Counted from the first letter of the stretch, positions 23,052 to 33,276 are shown. The stretch: DNA of 64,000 nucleotides from Hymenopus coronatus (GCA_030762935.1 CM060887.1:14562501-14626500); one strand, 5' to 3'. Numbers and translations: made by a program. Notes: generated from the sequence alone by a model not told the origin.

Positions 23052-23294
23052 TAATTATTGCGGCAACCAGCAGTATTAACGGCTATGAGTAATTTAATTT
23101 AGTTTTTTCTCCTTTTCTTTAATTTAGCTTTTTAAAATAGTTGGGGCTAAAGGGGTAGATAGTTACTGGTTTTCAGTATAACATTTTTAATTTTTACTTA
23201 ATCTTTGTTTATTGTTAAAATGTTAAAATGTATATATAATTTTAATACCTTTTTTGTTTAATACTTTTAAATATATGTGTACATATGCATTTCC

Positions 23295-23694
23295 AGGGTG
23301 TTTCAAAACGACACCAAACGAAGATGTGGACCTGCTATATGTGATACGTGAATATAATTTTCACAAACATAAATTCGACACATACAAAAACTGCCATATC
23401 ACCATGGATTAGGTAGTCGTATATAACCAAATGGCACGTGCCTGACCCACTCCAAGAGAGATGCCGGTTGGGAGCGAAGGTCCCAGTTGCGTGGTGTAGG
23501 CGTGGTATGATAGACACGCCGGCGCGGCACAGGTCACCTTAGCAATGTGGATTTTGTTATGTGTTTTGTATAACACGTGTTGCCTAACTCCAAATTATTC
23601 GATTTTTAAAAGCACATAAAACTTTAAATAAAAGTTGCGACATGAAGCTTCGGAAAAATCAAAGTTAAGCTAAGCGACTGCTATCTTTGTTTAG
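23295..23694 (+). mobile_element. Terminal-inverted-repeat element, family X, copy 1
   Basis: Starts CAGGGTGTTTCAAAACGACA and ends at a decayed inverted copy near ATCTTTGTTTAGTGTTGTT. The interior (GATGCCGGTTGGGAGCGAAG, GTGTAGGCGTGG) matches the minus strand of 26878-27337. No transposase is seen. The CAGGGTGTTTCAAAA start is common in class II elements. Confidence 0.72.
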
Positions 23695-23695
23695 T

Positions 23696-24420
23696 GTTGT
23701 TAAGGTATTAATGATCATACAATTTAGGACAAAAATAAAGAAATAGCACAAATATAATATAATAAATAATTGGTGAATTGAGTGAAATTAAACAAAGGTC
23801 CTTCCTCCCAAAAAAAAATATTTTTTTTTTTTGCTCAAAATTCAAACTTTAAAAACAAACGAAAATATTAGTTCTATTAACAATACTTTGTTTATTTTTA
23901 TACTCATAGATTCAAAATAAAAATTGTAAAATTACTTTTATTTGGCGAAGGATTAATAAAGTTAAAATCTGTAGATATACGTTCCGGTATAGGTAACTAG
24001 GTGCCGGGATGGAGTATTGCATATTTTATTTATTTATTTGTACATGCGGGCTAGAGAAAGTAAAAAGAACAATACAAAGAAAAGGTTCAGATTTTTATGG
24101 CAATTCAGTTTAATTTTCTATTAGGAAGGTGTTGTAAAACGTCTATTGTTCATTAAAACAGAATTAAAAACATAAAAAGCATTACCTACATCATTAAAAG
24201 AGGGTGTCTTCTTTAAAGGGGCTAGGAGTTTAATTTTATTTTTAGCGTGGTTTCCTGGTTGCCACACGAGGCCCCGTTCAAATTGCGGAATTTTAATTCG
24301 CTACAGGTTGTACGTACAAGACTTGCTAATTACCTCAGTAATGCTTCTGTGTAGTTCCATCCTCCCTTCCTACACGTTAAAGTTATGTGTTTGTAAAAGC
24401 AACAGAATTATTTATTATAA
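23696..24420. other. AT-rich low-copy spacer with a TCH hairpin-end relic
   Basis: Long A and T runs. At 24038-24068 TGTACATGCGGGCTAGAGAAAGTAAAA is a plus-strand TCH 3'-end relic. Nothing else recognised. Confidence 0.45.
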
Positions 24421-24423
24421 AGA

Positions 24424-24467
<44 letters not shown>

Positions 24468-24470
24468 GGT
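24421..24470. repeat. (GA)n microsatellite
   Basis: Near-pure GAGAGA run with one GCGAGA interruption, followed after about 75 bp by a GGAA repeat. Confidence 0.95.
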
Positions 24471-24850
24471 GTTCACATATCGCGCTTCCCTCTTAATGTG
24501 TGCTCAGCGCTGAAAACCTGAGTACAGTTTAAAAGTGGAACGAGGAAGGAAGGAAGGAAGGAAGAATAGCGTGGAGACGCTATGGACAAAAACCTCTCTG
24601 CTGGTCGTAAAAGGAAACAACTTCGCGTGCAAATGACTCCGAAACCTTTGCAACTTAAAGGTGACAAGATAGTGGCTCCTTTTTTAAAAAAACAGAACTT
24701 GACGTGTTTATGGGACACGGATGTAAAAGCGTTAACAGAAAAGAGGAACAAAGATAAAACACCTGCAGAGGGACACAAAGCTCTTAAGTGCTGAGTAAAC
24801 GATTTTTATACTGTAAAGTGCAAGTGACGTGCATTTTTATTTTCTCTGTT
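24471..24850 (+). other. Unrecognised 71-codon frame in low-copy DNA
   Basis: The plus frame 24582-24794 encodes a short lysine-rich basic peptide (GRKRKQLRV near its start). It ends with a stop and has no signal peptide, membrane segment or motif I can name. The sequence is GC-richer than its surroundings. It could be an exon or a repeat relic. I make no functional call. Confidence 0.25.
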
Positions 24851-25013
24851 CGAAGTTCAGAAAAGTGAGACAGAGATAAATGTTGCATGGTGGCAGAGGT
24901 GGGTCGTTTTGGAGAGGGATACAGTGGCCGTGATGTTTTGTGTTGGTTACGTGGTGCTGGTTATGTTGGCAGATATTCAATGATTGTATTACAGGTGGTG
25001 ATAGTTATGCTGG
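24851..25013 (+). pseudogene. Glycine-rich-like fragment, copy 1
   Basis: GGTGGCAGAGGTGGGTCGTTTTGG and GGTGCTGGTTATGTTGGC have the GGT/GGC spacing of glycine-rich RNA-binding protein tails (GGRGGSF, GAGYVG), but the frame is broken. About 110 bp of it is repeated at 26222-26340. The segment resumes at 25340 after SINE-D. Homology to a specific gene is not shown. Confidence 0.35.
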
Positions 25014-25339
25014 GTCACATGATAGCGCAGCTGTATACCAAGCGGGAGACCTGGGTTCGACTCCCAGTACCGGCGTGGGGATTTTTCCCACGCTGGGATA
25101 TCTGGTCCGGGGTGCACTCAGCCTCGTGAGAACCCTTGGGGGGGGGGTCAATTGAAGAATGTATTTCATAGAGAAGTAGCGGCTCCAGGTCAAGAGGACC
25201 ACATTAACCGGCCAGGGGGGTTCGAGGCGCTGCCCACGTCTCACCCTACAATACTGCATTCTGTCACGGACCGAGATGGGGGACGCAGCGGCCGGGCGGT
25301 AGGCCAAGGTTCCTTGTGAGTTCTCGTGTCATAGAGTAA
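25014..25339 (+). mobile_element. SINE-D copy with target duplication
   Basis: tRNA-derived head: A box ATAGCGCAGCTG, B box GGGTTCGACTCCC, then CAGTACCGGCGTGGGGATTT. The body has GCCTCGTGAG, GGAGTAGC-like text and CGCAGCGGCCGGGCGGTAGG. It is flanked by GATAGTTATGCTGG (25000-25013) and GATAGTTATGTTGG (25340-25353), a 14-bp target duplication with one change, so it is a retrotransposed copy. Confidence 0.9.
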
Positions 25340-25382
25340 GATAGTTATGTTGGTGGTCATGATGATGCTTATGTTGGCGATT

Positions 25383-26208
25383 TTTTACTTTCTCTACATG
25401 TACTACGTGCTTAGTGTATAGAGAAAGTGTTGTATTGCACCCAAAATTCGATACCGAGACTTTATGTTTTGGGACCCCCTGAATCTAAAAAGAGCATCTT
25501 TAGAATGTGTGTGTCCGTGTGTCTGTGAGCACGATAACTCAAAAACGAAAATTCGGTAAAATACCAAACATGGTATTTAAGTTTACTACCTTCCAGTGAC
25601 GCGACACAGAGATTTTGAGGAAAATACACACACCCTAAACTACCCTTTACATGGAAAAAATTTCGAAAATTTTGATTTTCTCAAAAATAGCTGTAACGGT
25701 TTTGATTAACATTCCGTATATTAAAGATGTTTACATAGAAAGTAAAACATATCTTGATTTTCTGGGAATAAGACCTCTGAAAGATTTTTTCTGAATGTTG
25801 CGTAACTAATAAGCCGTAAGAGTTAGACAAAAACTTACTACATAAAAATGTAGATCACGTTAAAACACACAGTTTCTGTAATATACATTTTTCGTATAAT
25901 TGACCATTTCTGAGATATTTGTTGTTATTTGTTTCAGATTTAAAATACTTAAACTTTTCTCTCACGGAAAGTTGTAAACTCCTAGCCCTGCATAGAGACG
26001 GATTTCAACCACATGGCAACCAGCTTTTAAAAGATTGACTAACGCTTTAGCCTAGTGTATTCCTTTATTTTCCTTCCACTTACAAGGAAGCAAGAGAATT
26101 TCTGGTAATGTTTATCTTGATTATCATAAATTAGATAGAAGAATATGCTTTCTAAAAAGAATATGTTACAGCGAATTAGAGAAAGTCATGTGAATTGAAC
26201 ACATGAAA
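25383..26208 (-). mobile_element. TCH element, subfamily B, complete
   Basis: The hairpin end (CTCTACATGTACTACGTGCTTAGTGTATAGAG) follows a T run. The B-type middle reads CCTAGCCCTGCATAGAGACG and ACCAGCTTTTAAAAGATT. The TC end is changed (GTGAATTGAACACATGAAA). It separates the two glycine-rich-like fragments. Confidence 0.87.
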
Positions 26209-26216
26209 TTTTTATT

Positions 26217-26480
26217 GTATGTGTTCGAAGGTCAGAAAAGTGGGACGGAGATAAATGCCGGTGCTACATGGTGGCAGAGGTGGGTCGTTTTGGAGGAGAA
26301 TACAGTGCCGTGATGTTTTGTTGCCGGCAATGATGGCATGATGATGATTGTGGTGATGGTTATGTTGGTAGCCATATAATGGTTGTATTGGAAGTGGTGG
26401 CCATGATGATATTGGTGATCTAATCATAGTAATAGTTCTGGTGGTTTTAGTTGTGCTAGTCATGTTGGTGGCTATGGTGA
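26217..26480 (+). pseudogene. Glycine-rich-like fragment, copy 2
   Basis: GTTCGAAGGTCAGAAAAGTG and GGTGGCAGAGGTGGGTCG repeat copy 1. It then runs into GGTGATGGTTATGTTGGT and GGTGGCTATGGTGAT repeats. One frame reads SSGGFS and VGGYGDF near the end, but stops break it up. Decayed exon or low-complexity repeat are both possible. Confidence 0.35.
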
Positions 26481-26499
26481 TTTTTTTTCTTATTTTTTT

Positions 26500-26545
26500 A
26501 ACATCTGCTTTTGCTACTGTGGCACCGCAGGCGATGACACTGATG
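26500..26545 (-). mobile_element. SINE-A fragment
   Basis: CTGTGGCACCGCAGGCGATGACACTGATG corresponds to the SINE-A body upstream of its tail, minus orientation. Confidence 0.55.
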
Positions 26546-26727
26546 TATAAAATATATTGATATTTTAACAAAAGAGGCTAAAATTATTCTAATATATGAA
26601 TAAAGTTCATAAAGTCATTTATATACAACAAACAAAAAAATTAATAATTTAAACTGTTATATAAATACCTAAAAATAATGGTACATAAGCAAAGAAAGTA
26701 TAAAATAATAAATAAGTACCTGGAATG

Positions 26728-26812
26728 AATATGGAGCACCGGTGGAATGTGATGAACAGGTTTTCTCCGGGTTTTCCGGTTTACCCCTCATCACAATCCA
26801 CCGGTGGTGACA
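26728..26812. mobile_element. SINE-A fragments forming a 19-bp inverted repeat
   Basis: CACCGGTGGAATGTGATGA (26737-26755) faces TCATCACAATCCACCGGTG (26788-26806) with one mismatch. The middle is GGTTTTCTCCGGGTTTTCC, also SINE-A. Two opposed pieces of the same SINE body are fused here. Confidence 0.6.
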
Positions 26813-26877
26813 AATATGCTGATGGATATAATGGTAGCTGTGAAGACTTTTGGACTCAGGGGCCTCAACACATATAC

Positions 26878-27337
26878 AGACTGTTTCAAAACGACACCAA
26901 ACGAAGATAACAGTTGATTAGCTTAGACTTTGACTGTCAGAAACTTCATATCGCAACTTTCAAACTCTTATATTTAAAGTTTTATGTGTGCTTAAAAATC
27001 GCACACATTTGGGATTAGGCAGCGAAGGAACAACGGTTGCCATACGCCACGTAAACAACCGCAGAACGTGTTATACGAAACACATAACAAAACCCACATG
27101 CTACGTTTTCCATTACTAAGGTGACCAGTGCCGCGCCTACACCACGCGACTGGGACCTTCGCTACCAACCGGCATCTCTCTTGGAGTGGGCCAGGTACAT
27201 GCACATTTGGTTATGTACGACTGCCCAATCCATGGTGATTTTATGGCAGTTTTGTAAGTGTCGAATTTAGAGCTCAAAATTATATTCACGTATCACGTAC
27301 AGTATGACCAACAAGGTCCACATCTTCGTTTGGTGTC
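26878..27337 (-). mobile_element. Terminal-inverted-repeat element, family X, copy 2
   Basis: The left end CAGACTGTTTCAAAACGACACC and the right end CCACATCTTCGTTTGGTGTCG (27318-27337) are inverted copies of one repeat. The outer part of the right end has been lost beside a SINE-B. The interior matches copy 1 at 23295 in reverse. No transposase frame is recognised. Confidence 0.75.
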
Positions 27338-27600
27338 GCCCTCCGTGGTGTAATGCTGACCATATACCCAAGGTCGCGGGTTCAAACCCGGCGGAGGACG
27401 ATGGCTTTTTTCGGGTGTAAAAACCCTTAGCATGGCTTCCTTCGGAAGGGAAATAAAGCCATTGGTCCCGTGTCGTAGATTTACGGCACGTAAAAGAACA
27501 TCAAGCCTGATAAAGCGAAATTAAGCGGTCTTTCATGCCCAGTTTAGAATGGGACGCTGAGAACCACAGTAGTTAAAGAGCGTCCATAAATAACATGCTA
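27338..27600 (+). mobile_element. SINE-B copy with target duplication
   Basis: The head lacks about 22 bases (GTTACCATGCTGACTTCATA region), but the B box GGGTTCAAACCC is intact and the tail is complete. Flanks TCTTCGTTTGGTGTC (27323-27337) and TCTTCGTGTGGTGTC (27608-27622) are a 15-bp target duplication with one change. It inserted into the end of element X. Confidence 0.9.
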
Positions 27601-27665
27601 TTTATTTTCTTCGTGTGGTGTCTACTATAGGTATACATTGTGTGTACGTGATAGAGAAAGTAAAA

Positions 27666-28497
27666 ATATTCGTTCGATGACGTTTCAAGATAGCCTGTAT
27701 ATTTTCAGTAATAAGAACGGAGCGTCAAAATCGACAGTTAAATTCCCTTTTGTTCGACTTTAGCTAGGAAAACCTAAACTGTGTGAAGAATGGAGCAATG
27801 TCACGCAGTTTTACAGCTAAGAATGGAGATTTATTATAATGCGCTGTAATATAGTTCACGTTTCACTGCCATATTTACTTATTATGGCGTTAGAAATGTA
27901 GCTTTGAGCATCATTAAATTTTTGCTGCAGTGCTAATCGAACGTTCTTTGTCAGAAAACGCAGCTGTCTTGAGTCTTTATATTTGCTGGTGGAAAATAAA
28001 TTCAGGTCCACTCCCAGCGACACATTATGGCGTATGATAAATGCATTAGGGGTCCCACGAAAAATGTTATACATTTTTGCTGTAGAAGAAATTCATGAGA
28101 GCTGCTCTACTATAAACATACAAAAGGGAACAAAACACAGCTAGAAGAGAGAAAGAAAGGTTTTTCTCTATCTTTCTGTAGGAAAGAAATGACTGGGACA
28201 AATGAGGCAATAGCAGAAAAAGGGAATAAGTCAACCTTCAGGTTAATCATATTAGTTTTCGTGCCATGCACACTTGCAACTCTCTGCAGAACACTTTATC
28301 TTCAGATGTCTACCCTTAGGAGACTAAAACTGCTACCACTTGTTTTCTTTTGTGTTTTGTTTCTTTACCCATTAGCAATATACGTAAAAACGTTCATTCA
28401 TTATAGCTAATAGAACATGTGAAAACAAAAATATAACATTGTTCGTATAATTCAATGCGGACATGTTATCTAAATGGATTTTCTATTTAAAAGCAAT
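27666..28497. other. Low-copy spacer with a dispersed 85-bp segment at its end
   Basis: Frames at minus 27856-28074 and plus 28189-28410 are short and unrecognised. The second is hydrophobic, but its codons look like AT-rich noise. Bases about 28418-28498 (TTCGTATAATTCAAT, ATGGATTTTCTA) recur at 56468-56560. Confidence 0.4.
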
Positions 28498-28521
28498 GTA
28501 ATAATAATAATAATAATAATA
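28498..28521. repeat. (TAA)n microsatellite
   Basis: Eight perfect TAA units next to a TCH terminal palindrome. Confidence 0.95.
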
Positions 28522-28525
28522 CGTT

Positions 28526-28576
28526 TTTACTTTATCTACACGTAGCATGTACATAGTATATAGAGAAGCAAAAAAA
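28526..28576. repeat. Solo TCH terminal palindrome
   Basis: TTTTTACTTT, then arms around GCATGTACATAGTATATAGAG, then AGCAAAAAAA, with no TCH interior on its left. The right side touches the TC end of the next copy. It looks like an isolated hairpin end or an array remnant. Confidence 0.7.
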
Positions 28577-29408
28577 TCTGATGTGCTCCATTCACATGAC
28601 TTTCTCTATATCTCTACAACAAATAACTGTTAAAAAGCTTATGCTTCTATTATCCTAATGCTAATCGAGAAAAAAAATTGAGAAAGTATCTTATTACTTG
28701 CTTCCTTGTAAGTAGAAGTGAAATAAGGGAGTAGCATAGGATAAAGTGATAGTCAAAAGCTGGTAGCTATGTGAATGAAGTTACTTTGTTTGTATGGACA
28801 GCTGACAAATTCCTGTATGAGAAAAGGATAAGTATTTTAAAGCTGAAACCAAAAACAAAGAATATCTTAAAACGATCAACTCTACAAAAAATGTATATAA
28901 CATAAATTGTGTGTTTTAATGTGCTCTACATTTTTTGTGTGGTAAGTTTTTGTCCATATCTTACAGTTTAGCAGTTATGCAAAATTCCGTAAAATTCATC
29001 CAGAATAAAGTACTCTTCAGGTGCTATTCCCAGAAAATTCAATATATACATTTTATTTTTAGTGTTAATATCTTTAATATACGGTATTTTAATCAAAATC
29101 GTTACAGCCCTTTTTGAGAAAATCAAAATTTTCGAAAAAAGTTCCATGTAAAATGTAGTTGGGTATTGGAGGATTTTTCTAAAAATCTTCGTGTAGCATC
29201 CCTGGAAGATACAGATACACACACAAACTGACACATACACACAAAAACACACTGAGACACATACAGACATTTTTCTAAAAATGCTTTTGTTTTGGATTCA
29301 GGGGTCTCAAAACATATATTTCAGGTGAAATCTCGGTATCGAATTTTTGCGAGCAATAAAATACCTTCTCTATACACTATGTACATAGTACGTATAGAGA
29401 GAGTAATT
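28577..29408 (+). mobile_element. TCH element, subfamily A, complete
   Basis: TCTGATGTGCTCCATTCACATGACTTTCTCTA start and ACTATGTACATAGTACGTATAGAG end. The palindrome block is missing because the CA tract follows AGATACAG directly. Its terminal palindrome is shared with the next, opposite copy. Confidence 0.88.
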
Positions 29409-30126
29409 AAATACCCAAAATTCTCCGAAAATACAGATTTTAGGGTCCCCTGTATCCAAAAATAACATTTTTAGAAAAAGGTCCGTGTGTATGTGAACAC
29501 GATAACTCAAAAACTTGTTACTTTAATTTTGTATCTTTCAAAGATGTGACACGAAGATTTTGTGGAAAATCTTCTCACCCAAACTACCCTTAGCAAGGAA
29601 AAAAGTTCGAAATTTTTTATTTTATCAAAAATGACTAACGGTTCTGGTTAAAACACTGAATATTAAACATATTTACATGATAAACAAAATGTATATCTTG
29701 AAATTTCTGGAAATAGCCTTTAAAGACTTCCTTATTCTGGATGAATTTTGCTAGATTCTACATAATTAGTAAACTTTAAGAGATAGGCAACATATTCAGA
29801 TCTCGTTGAAACGTCATATACATTATTTTTCGTGAAATAGAACATTTTTGAGATATTCCTTATTATTGGAACATTTTACATATTGGAAGGAATTTGTCAA
29901 TTCCTGGCAATGCAAATAAATGGATTTCAACCACATAGTAACCAGCTTTTAAAAGATATAACTATGATTTTAGGCTTAGTGTATTCCCTTATTTCTCTCC
30001 TACTTACAAGAAAACATTTCTGCTAATGTTTATCTCGATTAGCATGAAGTAGATAGAAGCGTAAGATTTTTAACAATAAATTATTACAGAGATATAGGGA
30101 AAGTCATATGAATGGATCACATCAGA
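29365..30126 (-). mobile_element. TCH element, subfamily B, sharing a hairpin with its neighbour
   Basis: Reads away from the palindrome at 29372-29402 as a minus copy: GAGTAATTAAATACCC, AAGGTCCGTGTG, then B-type middle (TCCTGGCAATGCAAATAAATGG, CAGCTTTTAAAAGATA). The TC end closes at GGATCACATCAGA. No second hairpin exists between this copy and the plus copy before it. Confidence 0.83.
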
Positions 30127-30567
30127 TTTTTAGAAAAACTACTGTGTGTGATCAAGTATATATGAACACGATAATTCAAAAACGAAAAGTGTGTAAAGTA
30201 TCAAACTTAATATTTGAGTTTAATATCTTCTAAGGGTAGGATGCACATATTATGAGGAGAATTCTCTTACCTCAATCTACACTTTACATAGAAAAACTTT
30301 CAAAGATATTCTCAACAATGACTAACGATTTTAATCAAATTGAGTATATTAAAGATGTTTACACGACAAATAAAATATATACCTTGAATTTCCTGGGAAT
30401 ATCCTTTGAAGTACTCTTTATTCTGGATGAAGTTTTTCTAAATGTTGCATAACTGGTAAACCCTAAGGGATAGATAAAACTTACTGGGCGAAAGATGTAC
30501 ATCTCGTTAAAACACACAATTGATGTCATATACATTTTTTCGTAGAGTTTACGATATTCCTTGCTAT
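30127..30567 (-). mobile_element. TCH element, interior, no ends
   Basis: Begins inside the TG-tract block (TTTTTAGAAAAACTACTGTGTG) right after a TC end and stops at TTACGATATTCCTTGCTATTG. The layout repeats that seen at 47286: a copy lacking its hairpin stands directly behind a TC end. Confidence 0.7.
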
Positions 30568-30713
30568 TGTGGGTTATCATGTTCATGGACACACACGTGG
30601 AACTTTTTCTAAAACTACCTTTTATATAGAGGACCCTAAAACGGTATCTCCAATTAACTCTTAGTATCGAATTTTTGGGTAGAGTATAATACTTTCTCTA
30701 CATAATATGTACT
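30568..30713 (+). mobile_element. TCH element, 3' part leading into a tandem array
   Basis: From GGGTTATCATGTTCATGG through the ACACAC remnant and GGACCCTAAAACGG to a decayed hairpin (ACATAATATGTACTGAGCAG). The last bases are also the first bases of the 203-bp repeat unit. Confidence 0.7.
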
Positions 30714-31800
30714 GAGCAGAAAAGGTAAATAAAATATTAGTTTTCTAGGATTTTACGTGAAATTTTCTATCACAAAAGTCACTAGTGATATTAAATTTTC
30801 GAGCATGATTCTAATTATTACAAAATCCTTCTTTTTAAAGGAACAGCTGCTCTTGTATTTAAAAGCTAAAACGTTATCGTAAAAGAAAGGCTATGTGTCT
30901 TATAGTATGTAGAGAGCAGAAAAAATAATTTGAAATGTTAGTTTTTACAGATTTTACGTGAAATGTTCTATCACAATAGTCACTAGTGATATTACATTTT
31001 CGGGCATGTTCCTAGTTATTTTAAAAACTGTTTTTTTAAAGGAATAGATGCTCATGTATTTCAAAGCTCAAAACTTAAAAGCTAAAGTGAAAGTAACGTT
31101 AGATATCTTACAGTATGTAGAAGGTAAACTGAAATATTAGTTTTCTTTTCTCGGATCTTACCTGAAACTTTCTACAGAATAGTCACTTGTGATATATTTT
31201 GGAACATTTGTTGTTAAAGGTGCCGGTCCCCATGGCCGCGCTCGCCAAGGCGTCTCGCTTTGGTGCTTCGTAGCGCAGGGGATCGTGGGTTCGAATCCCG
31301 CCTTGGGCATGGGTGTGATATGTTTGTGTATATGTGTGTGTGTAAAAGAATAAATCAGCAATCCAGTAATCATAGAGAAAACAAAGTAAACAAATTAGGT
31401 TAATACATGTAGGGTATACAGCGCCGGAGTCCCGACCAGACTCCGGAACTGTATTAAAAAAAAGTAATAAAAAGGGGGGGGATAGATTCTCGTGTATTTC
31501 AAAGCACAAAGGTTAAAGTGAAAGTAACATTAGATATGTTACACTATGTAGATAGCAGAAAAAATAAACCTAAATATTAGTTGTTTTTTTTTTCGGATTT
31601 TACGTGAAATTTTCTATCAGAATAGTCCTTAGTGATATAATTTCGAGCATGTTTCTAATTATTACAAAAGCCTTCTTTTTAATGGAATAGCTGCTCATGT
31701 ATTTCAAAGCTAAAAGGTTAAAGTGAAAGTAGTACTAGATATCTTACAGTATTTACAGAGCTTCCTTTTTAAAGGAACAGCCGCTCAAAGGTTAAAGTGG
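30714..31800 (+). repeat. Tandem array of about 203-bp units
   Basis: Units begin near GAGCAGAAAA at 30714, 30914, about 31117 and 31553. A partial unit follows from about 31756. Each carries TTTTACGTGAAAT, CACTAGTGATATTA, TTCTTTTTAAAGGAA and CTCATGTATTTCAAAGC. Unit 3 is split by SINE-E. The unit edge TATGTAGAGAGCAGAAAAAATA resembles a TCH hairpin end. Confidence 0.85.
31212..31470 (+). mobile_element. SINE-E copy
   Basis: The tRNA-Leu-like head has CCATGGCCGCGCTCGCCAAGG (A box with a long D arm), a variable-arm stretch and a clean B box GGGTTCGAATCCC. The TG tract and tail follow (GCGCCGGAGTCC paired with GGACTCCGGAAC-like text, then A-rich). It sits inside the third unit of the tandem array. 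A functional tRNA gene is unlikely because the acceptor arm does not close. Confidence 0.7.
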
Positions 31801-32245
31801 AAGGAAGGTCGGCCGCACAATTCAAGTGTTGAAGGCGATTCCCTCGAGCTGGATGTTGACGCTTATGGTTGTAGAGAAACTTGTTAGGACCGAAATGTGG
31901 CAACAACCTCCCGCCTGTATTTTGTCCCCAGTGGTCAGAGAGACCCTCAGGGAGTTTAACGAGGGTGGAATCACAACATTCGCTGCCCTCTTAACTAAGC
32001 AGACGTTGATGTATCGGATGAAGGGATGCTCGAAAAGTCCCCAGCGTCTACTTTCCGAGTTGCTTCGCCCCTCTCACCAGCACACACAGAAATAACCGTT
32101 TCCAAGAAAATGTTTCCACTCCTAGAAGCTTTAGATATCAAACTGAGGTAACTGAACAATTATATTGCAATCCATACGAATATAAAAACATTATTATCTT
32201 ATATAATAACATATTGCCTATTGGGTGCTAGAAGTATAGAATCTT
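31801..32245 (+). other. GC-richer segment with an unrecognised 89-codon frame
   Basis: Plus 31826-32095 encodes a peptide with PVVRETLREFNEGG near its middle. I know of no family that fits. It lies between a tandem array and TCH copies and could be a host exon, a retrogene fragment or chance. Confidence 0.25.
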
Positions 32246-32418
32246 TTTACTTTTTCTACACGTACTATGTACAGAGAAGGTATTGCATTCCATCCAAAAA
32301 TTCGATACCGAGATTTCACCGGATATACATGTTTTGGGTGCCCCTGAATCCATAAAAAAAACCCTTATGTGGTCCATAAAAGCTTATGCTTCTATTTACT
32401 CCATACTAATCAAAAATG
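32246..32418. mobile_element. TCH fragments, 3' part then 5' part
   Basis: 32246-32360 is a minus 3' part (ACTATGTACAGAGAAGG, GATTTCACCGG). 32376-32418 is a plus piece from next to the TC end (AGCTTATGCTTCTATTTACT). They are joined without the middle. Confidence 0.65.
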
Positions 32419-32420
32419 CG

Positions 32421-33276
32421 TTTTACTTTCTCTATACGTACTATGTATAATGTGTACAGGGAAGGTATTGTATTTACAACAAAATTTCGATTCCGAGATT
32501 TCACCAGAAATGTGTGTTTGGAAACCCCCTGAATAAAAAAAACCGTTTTTAGAAAAACGTCCGTGTGTGTGTGTGAAAATGGAAGAATAGCTCAAAAACG
32601 AAACAACTGTTGAATACCAAACTTGGTATTTAAGATTGGTATCTTCCAAGGATCCGACACGAAGATTTTCAAGAAAATACCCCCACCCTCAACTACCCTT
32701 TACAAGGAACTTTTTTCGAAAATTTTGATTTTCTTAAAAATGGCTCTAACGATGTTGATTAAAATATTGTATATTAAAGATATTTACCTGACAAAAAATG
32801 TATATCTTGATTTTTCTGGGAATAGCCTCTGAAGACTACTTTATTCTCGACGAATTTTACGGAATTTTGCATAGCTGCTAAACCGTAATAGATGGACAAA
32901 AACTTACCACACAAAAAATGTAAAGCATTTCAAAACATAAATTTATGTTGAAGACATTTTTTCTTGGAGTTGATCGTTTTTTTAGATATTCCTTGTTTTT
33001 GGTTTCAGGTTGGAGAAACTTAAACTTTTCTCATACAGGAATTTGTCAACTCCTGTCCATACAAACAAACGAACTCCAGTGACATAGCAACCAGCTTTTG
33101 ACTGTCACTTTAACCTATGGTACTCCCTTATTTCGCTTCTACTTACAAGGAAACAAGTAATATCATTACTTCTGCTAATTTTTTTCTTGTTTATTATGAA
33201 GTAAACAGAAGCATAAGCTTTTTAACAATAAATTGTTACACAGACGTAGAGAAAGACGTGAATGGAAGACATCAGA
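32421..33276 (-). mobile_element. TCH element, subfamily A, complete reference copy
   Basis: Good example of the family. Left to right on the plus strand: T run, ACTTTCTCTATACGTAC and GTGTACAGGG arms of the hairpin, GATTTCACCAGAAATG, TG tract (32563-32576), AATACCAAACTTGGTATTT palindrome, CCACCCTCAACTACCCTTT, TTTTGATTTTCTTAAAAATGGC, GTAATAGATGGACAAAAAC, CATACAGGAATTTGTCAACT, CAACCAGCTTTTGACTGTC, and the TC end GAATGGAAGACATCAGA. It has no ORF with known motifs. Non-autonomous Helentron-like structure is inferred; a Tc1/hAT-type MITE is less likely because the two ends are asymmetric and no constant target duplication is seen. Confidence 0.9.

Larger units (their letters stand above)
26843..27665 (+). 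mobile_element. TCH 3' part, split by element X and SINE-B
   Basis: CTTTTGGACTCAGGGGCCTC at 26846 is the TCH block after the CA tract. TACATTGTGTGTACGTGATAGAGAAAGTAAAAA at about 27631-27665 is its hairpin end. Everything between is a later insertion (26878-27622). Confidence 0.6.

Noticed and set aside
28189..28410. Small hydrophobic membrane protein
   Set aside because: 73 codons in AT-rich DNA, no start context or neighbours to support it, hydrophobicity explained by T-rich codons.
31826..32095. Host protein-coding exon
   Set aside because: Open for 89 codons but without any motif or splice structure I can identify; kept only as an unexplained segment.
32421..33276. TCH as an ordinary cut-and-paste MITE
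   Set aside because: The inverted ACTTTCTCTA sits at the very edge on one side but about 20 bp inside on the other, the ends are different structures, and no constant target duplication is seen. Not fully excluded.
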